From Serratia quinivorans (GTDB lineage: Bacteria > Pseudomonadota > Gammaproteobacteria > Enterobacterales > Enterobacteriaceae), in contig NZ_CAMKGL010000006.1 of NCBI RefSeq assembly GCF_946227985.1, forward strand, positions 124,001 to 188,000: a stretch of DNA of 64,000 nucleotides, in the 5' to 3' direction. Positions 19,453 to 28,225 of this stretch are shown here, piece by piece. Both the position numbers and the translations under genes were made by a program. The first letter of the stretch is position 1. Each line of letters starts with the position of its first letter. The notes under the pieces are model-generated. The model made no database searches. It had not been told where the DNA came from and was given only the letters and a program-made list of their open reading frames with translations.

Positions 19453-20241
19453 TTACGACAGCACCGAAGAAACCAGCAGTTGGGTATAAGGATGGTGTGG
19501 ATCGTCCAGCACCCGGTCGGTCAGGCCACTTTCCACCACCTCGCCCTGTTTCATCACCAGCAGCCGGTGCGCCAGCAGACGCGCCACGCCAAGATCGTGA
19601 GTGACGATCACCGCCGCCAACTGCATTTCCACCACCAGGGTGCGCAGTAGATCGAGCAGCCTCGCCTGTACCGAAACGTCCAGCCCGCCGGTGGGCTCGT
19701 CCATAAACACCAGCTTCGGGTGGGTCACCAGATTGCGGGCAATTTGCAAGCGCTGTTGCATGCCACCGGAGAAGGTGGTCGGCAGGTCATCCAGGCGTGA
19801 TACCGGGATCTCGACGTCCTCCAGCCACTGGCCGGCCTGACGGCGAATGTCGCCGTAGTGACGCTGGCCGATAGCCATCAGCCGCTCGCCGATGTTGCCA
19901 CCGGCAGAAACCTGGGGGCGCAGTCCGTCGAGCGGATGCTGATGCACCACGCCCCAGTCGGTACGCAGCAGGCGGCGGCGATCGCTTTCCGCCATTGCGT
20001 ACAGGTCGTGCTGTTGCCCGGCCTGCGGACGATAAAGAATCTGCCCTTGCTGCGGCGCCAGCCGGGCGGAAATCGACTTCAGCAGGGTGGTTTTACCGGA
20101 GCCGGATTCGCCAACGATGCCCAGCACTTCGCCGGGATAGATATCAAAAGAGACATCGCTAAAGCCCTTGCCTGGCGCGTACAGATGGGTGAGGTTAGTC
20201 ACCGACAGCAGCGGTGTGGTGCTCAGAGGGGTGGAAGTCAT
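19453..20241 (-). CDS. phnK: C-P lyase subunit PhnK (ABC-type ATPase)
   Basis: 262 residues from the ATG that overlaps the phnJ stop (TGATG); 21 further codons upstream are open but overlap phnJ. The second ABC ATPase of the operon: Walker A GESGSGKTTLL, signature FSGGMQQRLQIAR, Walker B LVFMDEPTGGLD. PhnK binds the PhnGHIJ core complex and was shown in E. coli to be needed for phosphonate growth. It resembles the oligopeptide importer ATPases, so automatic naming can mislead; context decides. Confidence 0.93.
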   Translation of the reverse strand: MTSTPLSTTPLLSVTNLTHLYAPGKGFSDVSFDIYPGEVLGIVGESGSGKTTLLKSISARLAPQQGQILYRPQAGQQHDLYAMAESDRRRLLRTDWGVVHQHPLDGLRPQVSAGGNIGERLMAIGQRHYGDIRRQAGQWLEDVEIPVSRLDDLPTTFSGGMQQRLQIARNLVTHPKLVFMDEPTGGLDVSVQARLLDLLRTLVVEMQLAAVIVTHDLGVARLLAHRLLVMKQGEVVESGLTDRVLDDPHHPYTQLLVSSVLS

Positions 20242-21101
20242 CAGTGCTGCGCCTCTTGCGAAGGTTGCGCCAGCTGCTGCTGGCAGTAATCGGTGTCGGA
20301 ACAAACGAACATGCGGCTGCCCTGATCGTCGAGCACCACCTCATCGAGATAGCTGTGGCGTGAGCCACACAGGGCACAAGGCTCGTCCCACTGCTGCACG
20401 GTGAAAGGATGGTCGTCGAAGTCCAGGCTCTCCACCTTGGTGAACGGCGGCAGGGCGTAGATTCGCTTCTCACGGCCAGCACCAAACAGCTGCAGCGCAG
20501 GCATCATGTGCATTTTCGGGTTATCGAATTTCGGGATCGGTGACGGATCCATCACGTAGCGGTCGTTGACCTTCACCGGATAGGCGTAGGTGGTGGCGAT
20601 ATGGCCGTAGCGCGCGATGTCTTCATACAGTTTCACCTGCATCACGCCGTACTCCTCCAGCGCGTGCATTTTGCGGGTCTCGGTTTCACGCGGTTCGATA
20701 AAGCGCAGCGGCTCCGGGATTGGCACCTGATAAATCAGGATCTGGTCTTCACGCAGCGCGGTTTCCGGGATGCGGTGCCGGGTCTGGATTAGCGTGGCCT
20801 CCGGTGTGCGCTCAGTGGTGGCGACGCCGGCAACGCGCTGGAAAAAGCGGCGGATGGAAACCGCATTGGTGGTGTCATCGGCCCCCTGGTCGATCACCTT
20901 CAGCACGTCGGCGCGGCCAATCACGCTGGCGGTCAACTGAATGCCGCCGGTGCCCCAGCCGTAGGGCATTGGCATCTCACGACCACCGAACGGCACCTGA
21001 TAGCCGGGGATGGCCACCGCCTTCAAAATAGCGCGGCGGATCATGCGTTTGGTCTGTTCGTCCAGATAGCCCAGGTTATAACCGGTTAATACTTCACTCA
21101 T
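20241..21101 (-). CDS. phnJ: C-P lyase catalytic subunit PhnJ
   Basis: 286 residues. PhnJ is the radical-SAM enzyme that breaks the carbon-phosphorus bond. The unusual cluster ligands occur as CALC, then Cys after 21 residues, then SDTDYC, the C-x2-C-x21-C-x5-C pattern reported for PhnJ. YNLGYLDEQTKRMIRR, PMPYGWGTGGIQL and PKMHMMPALQLFGAGREK are highly typical. The start overlaps the end of phnI by eight bases; a much longer open frame upstream lies wholly inside phnI and is rejected. Confidence 0.96.
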   Translation of the reverse strand: MSEVLTGYNLGYLDEQTKRMIRRAILKAVAIPGYQVPFGGREMPMPYGWGTGGIQLTASVIGRADVLKVIDQGADDTTNAVSIRRFFQRVAGVATTERTPEATLIQTRHRIPETALREDQILIYQVPIPEPLRFIEPRETETRKMHALEEYGVMQVKLYEDIARYGHIATTYAYPVKVNDRYVMDPSPIPKFDNPKMHMMPALQLFGAGREKRIYALPPFTKVESLDFDDHPFTVQQWDEPCALCGSRHSYLDEVVLDDQGSRMFVCSDTDYCQQQLAQPSQEAQH

Positions 21102-22179
21102 CGCGGGCCTCCTGACGTTCGCTGAATTCCTGCCGCAGGCGCTTGAGCAATTCCAGTTCGGCCTGGAAATCGACGTAGTGCGGCAATTTAAGGTGGGAAA
21201 CAAAGCCGGCGGCTTCGACGTTGTCGGCGTGGGCCAGCACAAACTCTTCATCCTGCGCCGGGCTGGCGATGCCTTCCTGGTACTCGGGGCTTTGCAGTGC
21301 GCGATCCACCAGCGCCATCGCCATCGCCTTGCGTTCGGCACGGCCAAACACCAGGCCATAGCCGCGGGTGAAATGTGGCGGCTGGTCGACCGGGTCGATA
21401 AAGCCGTTGACCATTTCACACTCTGTCAACAGGATCTCGCCGATATCTATCGCGAAACCCAGCTCTTCAGGCACTATCTCCGTCGAAACATAGCCAGTGC
21501 GGATCTCGCCGGCGAACGGGTGGGTACGGCCGTACCCACGCTGGGTGGAGTAGCTCAACGCCAGCAGAAAACCTTCGTCACCGCGTACCAGCTGTTGCAA
21601 GCGTGCCGAGCGGGAGCAAGGGTAAACCGGCGGATTGCGGGTGATATCATCCGGCGCGGTGCCGTCATCCTGTTCTGCCAGCGCCAGTTGCTGCTGACTG
21701 AGCAAGTCGAACACATGGGCGCAGTTTTCCGGCAGCGGTTCGTCGGCCTGTGGCGCGCGTGGCGCTTCGCCTTCGGCCAGCAGGGCAAAATCCAGCAGCC
21801 GATGGGTGTAATCGTAGGTCGGTCCCAGCACCTGCCCACCGGGCAAGTCCTTGTAAACCGCCGAGATACGGCGTTCCAGCCGCATATTTTCGGTTGCCAA
21901 TGGCTCACTGACCGCCAACCTTGGCAGGGTGGTACGGTAGGCGCGCAGCAGGAAAATGGCTTCGACCAGATCGCCGCTCGCCTGCTTGATGGCCAGCGCC
22001 GCCAACTGAGGATCGTAAATACCGCCTTCGGTCATTACCCGATCCACCGCCAACCCCAATTGCTGTTCAATCTGTTGGGTGTCGAGCGCGGGTAGGCTGT
22101 CGTCGCCGCGCCGCAGCTGTTCCTGTAACTGATGGGCGGCCTCAATGGCTTTTTCGCCCCCTTTAACGGCAACGTACAT
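21094..22179 (-). CDS. phnI: C-P lyase core subunit PhnI
   Basis: 361 residues, beginning MYVAVKGGEKAIEAAHQLQ at the ATG overlapping the phnH stop (TGATG). PhnI is the nucleosidase that, with PhnG, H and L, swaps adenine of ATP for the phosphonate. Conserved blocks RTTLPRLAVSEPL, RRISAVYKDLPGGQVLGPTY, NPPVYPCSRSARLQQLVRGD and HFTRGYGLVFGRAERKAMAM agree with E. coli PhnI over the whole length. No defects seen. Confidence 0.95.
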   Translation of the reverse strand: MYVAVKGGEKAIEAAHQLQEQLRRGDDSLPALDTQQIEQQLGLAVDRVMTEGGIYDPQLAALAIKQASGDLVEAIFLLRAYRTTLPRLAVSEPLATENMRLERRISAVYKDLPGGQVLGPTYDYTHRLLDFALLAEGEAPRAPQADEPLPENCAHVFDLLSQQQLALAEQDDGTAPDDITRNPPVYPCSRSARLQQLVRGDEGFLLALSYSTQRGYGRTHPFAGEIRTGYVSTEIVPEELGFAIDIGEILLTECEMVNGFIDPVDQPPHFTRGYGLVFGRAERKAMAMALVDRALQSPEYQEGIASPAQDEEFVLAHADNVEAAGFVSHLKLPHYVDFQAELELLKRLRQEFSERQEARDE

Positions 22180-22760
22180 CAGCACACCTCCACATGGGTG
22201 GTCCGTGGCAGCGCCAGCAGGCGCTCACCGCAGGTCAGCAGGAAATCCAGCCCCAGCGGGAAACGCTGCGGGCGGTTAATCAGGTAATCCAGTACGGCCT
22301 GTGGCAACGACGGTGAGATAACCCGTTGATGTTCAATGCCGGGGCCGGTCAGGCGTAGCGCAGTGCCCTGTTCCAGACTGTCGAGCTGGACGACTACCGT
22401 GGCGCTGAACTCGGGGGAAATCTCACTGCCGTGCGGTAACGCGTGCAAATCAGCGGCCTGCAGTTGCGTATCGAACAGGGCAAAGCACACTTCTTCGCTG
22501 CTATTGGCCAGCGGAGCACCGCTGTGGAAGCGAATGTTTATTAGCACTTGCTCACTTTCTAGCGCCAGACAGAGTTGAATCGGCGTTTCCTGGTCTGCCA
22601 GGGTCAGCAGTGCGGCGGTGCTGGCGGCGTTCAGCGCGCCCCAGGCTGGGCTCGCCGGCAGGGTGACGATATGGCCCGGTTCACTTAATGCCTTGAGGAT
22701 CAGGCGGAAAGCCTGTTGCGATTGTTCGATCGGTTGCGCAAAACCTGTCAGTAGGCTCAT
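22179..22760 (-). CDS. phnH: C-P lyase core subunit PhnH
   Basis: 193 residues. PhnH is a structural homodimeric member of the PhnGHIJ core complex with a fold like a PLP transferase large domain but without cofactor. MSLLTGFAQPIEQSQQAFR and FRLILKALSEPG near the start, and YLINRPQRFPLGLDFLLTC near the end, match the family. It follows phnG by three bases and overlaps phnI by one. Confidence 0.93.
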   Translation of the reverse strand: MSLLTGFAQPIEQSQQAFRLILKALSEPGHIVTLPASPAWGALNAASTAALLTLADQETPIQLCLALESEQVLINIRFHSGAPLANSSEEVCFALFDTQLQAADLHALPHGSEISPEFSATVVVQLDSLEQGTALRLTGPGIEHQRVISPSLPQAVLDYLINRPQRFPLGLDFLLTCGERLLALPRTTHVEVC

Positions 22761-22763
22761 CGG

Positions 22764-23207
22764 TTAATCTCCTCGCACCAGCGTAAAGAAGTCCACCCGG
22801 CTGGAGGCTACCGCCCGGGCACGGAGTTGGCGTTGCTCATGCTGCAAGGCCGCCAGTGGCTCAATCAGCTGCTGTTGCAGCAATTCGGCCTGCTCCGGCA
22901 ACTGCAGCAGGGCATCCGCCAGCGCACAGAGTTCGGCATGCGCCTTGTCACGTCCGGCGATATAGCTGTAGCCGTAACCGCCGTTTTCCAGCTGCACTAC
23001 CGCGCGGGTGACGGTCATGTCGCCCAGCACAAAGCGGCGGCCGGTGGCCCCCATACGGCCCTGTAACTGCGCCAGGCCAATCTCCGGCGCGCGAATGGTT
23101 TGGTAGCGTGGGCTGAGGTTCAGCGCCTGCCAGTGGCTGCGTAACTGCTCCGGCTGGCTGTGCGCCAATACCGACATCCAGCGTTGTCTCGGCTGTAAGG
23201 CTTGCAT
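22764..23207 (-). CDS. phnG: C-P lyase core subunit PhnG
   Basis: 147 residues. Small subunit of the PhnGHIJ complex, needed for the nucleosidase step. Typical RQRWMSVLAHSQPEQL at the N-terminus, RAPEIGLAQLQGRMGATGRR and FVLGDMTVTRAVVQL in the middle. Its ATG directly follows the phnF stop (TGAATG), so regulator and enzyme genes are cotranscribed and probably translationally coupled. Confidence 0.93.
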   Translation of the reverse strand: MQALQPRQRWMSVLAHSQPEQLRSHWQALNLSPRYQTIRAPEIGLAQLQGRMGATGRRFVLGDMTVTRAVVQLENGGYGYSYIAGRDKAHAELCALADALLQLPEQAELLQQQLIEPLAALQHEQRQLRARAVASSRVDFFTLVRGD

Positions 23208-23933
23208 TCAGTGCTCCATGGTCAGTTCAATCATGTCGGCGCGTGCCAGGCTGACGGAGTATTCCGCCACGCTGTCACTGCCGCTGCAGACGTTCAGGGT
23301 GCGCACGCACAGCAGCGGCGCGTGGGTGGCTATTTCCAGCAACCGGCTTTCTTTAGCCTGCGCGCGGCGTGCGCTGATGCGCGTCTGCTTGCGGGTCAGC
23401 GGCTGGTGGATGTTGAGCTCGATAAATTCGTGCAATGAGCCGCTGTGGAACTGCTGCAGCGCCGGCCACCAGTCCAGATCGGGCAGATAATGGTCGATCA
23501 GGCTCATCGGCACGCCGTTGACCCGGCGCAGGGTGCGCAGGTGGATCACCGTTTCGCCTTCTTCACGTGACAGTGCGCTGGCCACATGCCCATTGCACGG
23601 GCGTAATACAGCGAGTAAGCGCTCACTGGTGGGGTGGCTGCCCTGCTCGAACAGGTTCTGGCTAAAGCGGGTATTGGCATGCAGCGGATAGTCATAGGGG
23701 CGCATCAGCACCAAAATGCCGACGCCGTGCCGACGTTGCAGCCAACCGCGCTCTACCAACTGGTCGACTGCGCGGCGCAGGGTATGGCGATTAACCTGAT
23801 AACGCTCTGCCAGTTGTTGTTCGGAAGGCAGATAGTCACCGCAGCGGTATTGGGTACGCAGCTCTTGCTCAAGCTGCGCGGCGATTTGCTGGTAGCGGGT
23901 AGGGAAACTGGTCGGATGTCTAGATAAGTCCAT
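23208..23933 (-). CDS. phnF: GntR/HutC-type regulator PhnF
   Basis: 241 residues from MDLSRHPTSFPTRYQQIAAQ, the same length as E. coli PhnF; 38 upstream codons are open but not homologous. N-terminal winged helix (DYLPSEQQLAERYQVNRHTL) and a C-terminal UbiC-like effector domain ending RADMIELTMEH. PhnF is the presumed autoregulatory repressor of the phn operon responding to phosphonate-related ligand. It is first in the operon here because phnCDE are absent upstream. Confidence 0.93.
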   Translation of the reverse strand: MDLSRHPTSFPTRYQQIAAQLEQELRTQYRCGDYLPSEQQLAERYQVNRHTLRRAVDQLVERGWLQRRHGVGILVLMRPYDYPLHANTRFSQNLFEQGSHPTSERLLAVLRPCNGHVASALSREEGETVIHLRTLRRVNGVPMSLIDHYLPDLDWWPALQQFHSGSLHEFIELNIHQPLTRKQTRISARRAQAKESRLLEIATHAPLLCVRTLNVCSGSDSVAEYSVSLARADMIELTMEH

Positions 23934-24040
23934 CATAATAAAAACCTCGGCGTGCCGAATACCCACTTGCAGGATGCTGATGGTTGGCGTTGCATGATGT
24001 GTACCCTTTGGTGAAGTTGGCGTTATTCTGCCGGGGTTAA

Positions 24041-24058
24041 ATGACAATCTGGTTACGC
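24041..24058 (-). promoter_or_regulatory. Weak candidate Pho box upstream of phnF
   Basis: On the minus strand GCGTAACCAGATTGTCAT lies about 108 bases before phnF. The second half, TTGTCAT, fits the PhoB repeat CTGTCAT well; the first half fits poorly (about 9 of 18 positions overall). Phosphate control of phn operons by PhoB is established in E. coli; this site is a guess. Confidence 0.3.
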
Positions 24059-24159
24059 GTCAGTGGCGAACAGATGAACTATTTTGGACAGGCTGATGAT
24101 GCACACGGGGCTGCGGCGCGCTAAGCTGACGTCATTGTTCACCGAACCGAGCCAACCCC

Positions 24160-25218
24160 ATGCCACAGCCCCTGACCGCAACCGAACACCACAGCCGCTC
24201 CTGGCCGCTGTGGAAACCGATCCTGTTTCTGCTGGTGGTGGCCGTCGGCCTCTACTACGTCAAATGGCAACCCTATTACGGCAAGGCTTTTTTGGCGGCG
24301 GATACCCACTCGATCGGCAAATCGATACTGGCTAATGGCGACAGCAGCCCGTGGCTGGCGGCCTGGCACTATGCGCTGGTCTATTTCACCGCGGTGTGGA
24401 AGGCAGCAGTGCTCGGCGTGGTGTTGGGCTCGCTGGTACAGGTGTTAATCCCGCGTGACTGGCTGATGCGTACCTTGGGTCACCCGCGCTTTTCCGGCAC
24501 CCTGTTGGGTGCGGTGCTCGCACTGCCGGGCATGATGTGTACCTGCTGTGCGGCACCGGTTGCCGCCGGGCTGCGCCGTCAGTCGGTATCCAGTGGCGCG
24601 GCGATGGCATTCTGGCTAAGTAATCCGGTGCTGAATCCGGCGACGCTGATTTTTATGGGCTTCGTGCTTGGCTGGCAATTTGCCGCTATTCGGCTGGTGG
24701 CCGGGGTGATTATGGTATTGGGCATTGCCTGGCTGGTGCAGCGCGCTACCGCCAACGACCCGCAACCCGCCGCACTGCAAATGCCAGTGATACCGCTGGA
24801 GAAAACCGAGGCACAACCCTTCTTTGGCCGCTGGCTAAAGGCGCTGTGGTCGCTATTTTGGTCGACCATTCCGATCTACATTCTGGCGGTGCTGGCATTG
24901 GGGGCGGCGCGGGTCTGGTTGTTCCCGCATGCTGACGGTGCGATAGACAACAGTTTGCTGTGGATTATTGGGCTGGCGATCGCCGGTTGCCTGTTTGTGA
25001 TCCCCACGGCAGCGGAAATCCCAATCGTGCAGACCATGATGCTGGCGGGTATGGGCACCGGCCCGGCGCTGGCGTTGTTGATGACCCTGCCGGCGGTCAG
25101 CCTGCCATCACTGCTGATGCTGAACAAAGCCTTTTCCGCCAAGGCCCTGTGTCTGACAGCCGCGCTGGTGGCGCTGTGCGGGATAGTCACTGGCGTGGTG
25201 GGAATGGGGCTGGTGTAA
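24160..25218 (+). CDS. Predicted permease, ArsP_1 / SO_0444 family
   Basis: 352 residues, polytopic inner-membrane protein with roughly eight to ten helices. The central motif GMMCTCCAAPVAAGLRRQ and the repeated pattern NPVLNPATLIFMGFVLGW are typical of the ArsP_1 permease superfamily, which includes organoarsenical and copper/zinc efflux proteins. The paired cysteines in CTCC suggest a metal or thiol-reactive substrate, but this is inference. It is monocistronic and divergent from phnF; no resistance regulator is adjacent. Confidence 0.8.
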   Translation: MPQPLTATEHHSRSWPLWKPILFLLVVAVGLYYVKWQPYYGKAFLAADTHSIGKSILANGDSSPWLAAWHYALVYFTAVWKAAVLGVVLGSLVQVLIPRDWLMRTLGHPRFSGTLLGAVLALPGMMCTCCAAPVAAGLRRQSVSSGAAMAFWLSNPVLNPATLIFMGFVLGWQFAAIRLVAGVIMVLGIAWLVQRATANDPQPAALQMPVIPLEKTEAQPFFGRWLKALWSLFWSTIPIYILAVLALGAARVWLFPHADGAIDNSLLWIIGLAIAGCLFVIPTAAEIPIVQTMMLAGMGTGPALALLMTLPAVSLPSLLMLNKAFSAKALCLTAALVALCGIVTGVVGMGLV

Positions 25219-25252
25219 GCGAAGATATGCGACAATGGTTAGATGCCCATCT

Positions 25253-25281
25253 CCCTCTCCTGAGGGAGAGGGCCGGGGTGA
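25253..25281. repeat. Palindromic intergenic element, probable bidirectional terminator
   Basis: CCCTCTCC-TGAG-GGAGAGGG forms an eight-base-pair hairpin, followed by CCGGGGTGAGGG. This CCCTCTCC/GGGGTGAGGG signature is a widespread intergenic palindrome in gamma-proteobacteria. It lies between the convergent permease gene and nrdG, where a terminator for both would be expected. Confidence 0.6.
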
Positions 25282-25289
25282 GGGGATCC

Positions 25290-25754
25290 TCAACGCAGCT
25301 TATGCACCACCTGATTAGCGCTGCCGCGCCAGATCAGCGCCGGGTCTTTTAAATCCTGCACAAACTTGCCGTCAATCAGCACGTTAATCCGATCCACCAC
25401 CTGCATTTGTTGTTCATCCAGCTCCGCCAGTCGGTAACCGGTCCACAGCCAGATATCCTTGCCGGGGCACTCGGCATGCACTCTTTTCACCAATTGCAGC
25501 ACCGCCGGGACGTTGGCCGGATGCAGCGGATCGCCGCCGGACAGCGACAGACCCTGGCGCGGAATACGCCTGTCGTTCAGATCGGTAATCAACCGGTCTT
25601 CCATCGCCTGGGTAAAGGGTTGCCCGGAGTTAAGCCGCCAGGTGCTTTTGTTGTAGCAGCCGGGGCACTGGTGTACGCAACCGGCGACAAATAGCGTACA
25701 GCGGGTGCCGGGGCCGTTGACCACGTCGAGGGGGTAATACTGGTGGTAGTTCAT
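25290..25754 (-). CDS. nrdG: Anaerobic ribonucleotide reductase activase NrdG
   Basis: 154 residues, radical-SAM enzyme that generates the glycyl radical on NrdD under anaerobiosis. The cluster motif CVHQCPGC (C-x3-C-x2-C) is at residues 26-33, after YYPLDVVNGPGTRCTLFVAG. SLSGGDPLHPAN and WLWTGYRLAEL are the SAM-binding segments. It lies 60 bases after nrdD in the same operon. Confidence 0.95.
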   Translation of the reverse strand: MNYHQYYPLDVVNGPGTRCTLFVAGCVHQCPGCYNKSTWRLNSGQPFTQAMEDRLITDLNDRRIPRQGLSLSGGDPLHPANVPAVLQLVKRVHAECPGKDIWLWTGYRLAELDEQQMQVVDRINVLIDGKFVQDLKDPALIWRGSANQVVHKLR

Positions 25755-25814
25755 ATTTCGCTTTCTGATGATAGGGGCTCAGCACGCTGAGCCCTGATGC
25801 AGAGCGGCCCGGCG

Positions 25815-27953
25815 TTAGCCGATCTGCCCATTCCCCAGATGTTTCACCCGGCGTTTCACTTCTTCCTGCTTACCGGCATTGAACGGCCTGGCGTCCGGAC
25901 TGCCGAGGTAACCACATACCCGACGGGTGACGGACACCTTGGACGGCTCGTGGTTGCCGCATTTCGGACAGGTAAAGCCCTTGCTGGTACAGGCAAACTC
26001 GCCGGTGAAGCCGCACTCGTAACACTCATCGATCGGCGTATTGGTGCCGTAATAAGGTACGCGGCTGTAGCTGTAATCCCACACGTCCTCCAGCGCTTTC
26101 AGGTTGTGCTGCAGGTTCGGATATTCGCCGTAACAGATGAAACCGCCGTTGGCCAACGGGGGATAGGGAGCTTCAAAATCCAGCTTGTCGTAAGGATTAA
26201 CCTTTTTCTCCACGTCGAGGTGGAAGCTGTTGGTGTAATAGCCTTTGTCGGTGACGCCCGGCACCACGCCGAAATCGGCGGTATCCAACCGGCAGAAGCG
26301 GTCGCACAGGTTCTCACTCGGCGTGCTGTACAGGCTGAAGCCATAGCCGGTTTCTTCTTTCCAACTGTCGGTGGCGGCCCGTAAACGGGCCACAATGGCA
26401 ATCGCCTTGGCGCGCAGTGCTTCGTCGTCGTAGACGTGCCGTTGGTCACCGAACAGCGCGTTGATGGTCTCATGCAGGCCGATATACCCCAGCGAGATTG
26501 ACGCGCGACCATTCTTGAAGATATCGGCGATATTGTCGTCCGCCTTCAGGCGTACACCGCAGGCACCTTCCATATACAGGATTGGTGCGACCCGGGCCTT
26601 GATGCCCTCCAGCCGGGCAATGCGCGTCATCAGCGCTTTCTTCGCCAACAGCAAACGTTGGTCCAGCAGTTGCCAGAAACGGCCTTCATCGCCGACCGCC
26701 TCCAGCGCAATGCGCGGCAGGTTCAGGCTGATCACGCCGATATTGTTGCGGCCGTCGTGCACCAGTTCGCCCTCTTCTTCGTAGGTACCGAGGAAGCTGC
26801 GGCAGCCCATCGGGGTTTTGAACGAACCGGTGACTTTCACCACCTGATCGTAATTGAGGATGTCCGGGTACATGCGCTTGCTGGCGCACTCCAGTGCCAA
26901 TTGCTTGATGTCGTAGTTCGGATCGCCGTACTGGTGATTAAGGCCGTCGCGGATGGCGAACACCAGTTTGGGGAACACCGCCGTCTTGCGGTTCTTGCCC
27001 AGCCCGGCGATGCGATTTTGCAGGATTGAACGCTGGATCATCCGTGATTCCCAGCAGGTGCCCAGGCCAAAACCGAAGGTCACGAACGGCGTCTGGCCGT
27101 TGGCGGTGTGCAGGGTGTTGACTTCATATTCCAGCGACTGGAAGGCGTCGTAACACTCTTTCTCGGTGCGAGCCATGGCGTAGTCTTGCGCGTCCGGGAT
27201 CTGCCACTGTTCGGCGACCTGACGATGCTTGTTGAAGCTTTCACTGACGAACGGGGCCAGGATCTCGTCGATGCGGTTAATGGTGGTGCCACCATAAATA
27301 TGGCTGGCAACCTGCGCGATGATCTGGGCGGTGACCGCGGTGGCGGTAGAGATCGACTTCGGGGGTTCTATCTCGGCGTTGCCCATCTTGAAGCCGTTGG
27401 TCAGCATGCCTTTCAGGTCGATCAACATGCAGTTGAACATCGGGAAGAAGGGCGAGTAATCGAGATCGTGGTAGTGGATCTCGCCGCGTTCGTGGGCCAG
27501 CACTACGTCACGCGGCAGGATGTGTTGCTTGGCATAATGCTTGGCGACGATCCCGGCCAGCAGATCGCGCTGGGTGGGGATCACTTTGCTGTCCTTGTTG
27601 GCGTTTTCGTTCAGCAGCGCCATGTTGCTTTGCTCCACCAGGCCGCGGATCTCCTGGTTCAGCCGCCCGCGCAGTTCACGTGCGACGTCGCGATCGTGAC
27701 GATATTCAATATAGGCGCGGGCCAGTTGCTTGTATTCGCCGGCCATCAACTGGTTTTCTACCGCCTGCTGAATTTCATGGATATCAACGCGCTGCTGCTG
27801 TGACATCCGTTGAGCGACTACGCGGGCGACGGTAGCGCAGTAGTCGGCATTGACAATACCGACGGCCAGCGCGGCGCGCTCGATAGCCTGCCCAATACGT
27901 GCCTCGTCAAAAGGTACCTGACAACCGTCCCGTTTAATCACTACTGGTTTCAC
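25815..27953 (-). CDS. nrdD: Anaerobic ribonucleoside-triphosphate reductase NrdD
   Basis: 712 residues from a GTG start (MKPVVIKRDGCQVPFDEARI) with AAGGAG seven bases upstream; this gives exactly the E. coli length. A longer open frame has no such site. It reduces NTPs to dNTPs without oxygen. N-terminal ATP-cone domain at about 1-95, the ten-stranded barrel, a zinc site CYECGFTG...CPKCG, and the glycyl-radical loop RRVCGYLGSPDARPFNAGKQ at the C-terminus are all intact. NrdR boxes lie upstream. Confidence 0.96.
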   Translation of the reverse strand: MKPVVIKRDGCQVPFDEARIGQAIERAALAVGIVNADYCATVARVVAQRMSQQQRVDIHEIQQAVENQLMAGEYKQLARAYIEYRHDRDVARELRGRLNQEIRGLVEQSNMALLNENANKDSKVIPTQRDLLAGIVAKHYAKQHILPRDVVLAHERGEIHYHDLDYSPFFPMFNCMLIDLKGMLTNGFKMGNAEIEPPKSISTATAVTAQIIAQVASHIYGGTTINRIDEILAPFVSESFNKHRQVAEQWQIPDAQDYAMARTEKECYDAFQSLEYEVNTLHTANGQTPFVTFGFGLGTCWESRMIQRSILQNRIAGLGKNRKTAVFPKLVFAIRDGLNHQYGDPNYDIKQLALECASKRMYPDILNYDQVVKVTGSFKTPMGCRSFLGTYEEEGELVHDGRNNIGVISLNLPRIALEAVGDEGRFWQLLDQRLLLAKKALMTRIARLEGIKARVAPILYMEGACGVRLKADDNIADIFKNGRASISLGYIGLHETINALFGDQRHVYDDEALRAKAIAIVARLRAATDSWKEETGYGFSLYSTPSENLCDRFCRLDTADFGVVPGVTDKGYYTNSFHLDVEKKVNPYDKLDFEAPYPPLANGGFICYGEYPNLQHNLKALEDVWDYSYSRVPYYGTNTPIDECYECGFTGEFACTSKGFTCPKCGNHEPSKVSVTRRVCGYLGSPDARPFNAGKQEEVKRRVKHLGNGQIG

Positions 27954-28094
27954 GTTGTTACTCCTTGTTCCCCGAGGGAGCGCTGATGCCCGGCAGGCTA
28001 AAAGCCGTTGGGTATCGGTATGATTTCGGCTTATCCACAGGGCAATGCCGCAGCGCACAAGGGCTGAAGCGACGTGTGGATGATTTTGTGGATA

Positions 28095-28141
28095 ACTACT
28101 ACATATAGGCATTGGTGTTTCTTAATGCACTATATATAGAT
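28095..28141 (-). promoter_or_regulatory. Paired NrdR boxes upstream of nrdD
   Basis: Two similar 16-base sites, CTACTACATATAGGCA (28095-28110) and GCACTATATATAGATG (28126-28141), lie exactly 31 bases apart, about three helical turns. Both keep the AC-N-A-N-ATAT-N-G core of the NrdR consensus ACACAATATATTGTGT. Paired NrdR boxes at this spacing are known before nrd operons of enterics. The site is about 140-190 bases from the nrdD start. Confidence 0.8.
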
Positions 28142-28225
28142 GTTGGCGAGATTCTTTTGACGTAGAACAAGGAAATGGAAAGAGCGGGCGTTAGCTGTAC
28201 AAGCCCGAATTTTTGGCCTGAAAAT

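Noticed and set aside
20241-21419. Extended version of PhnJ (392 residues)
   Set aside because: The extra N-terminus lies inside phnI and lacks family likeness; the ATG at 21101 gives the usual protein.
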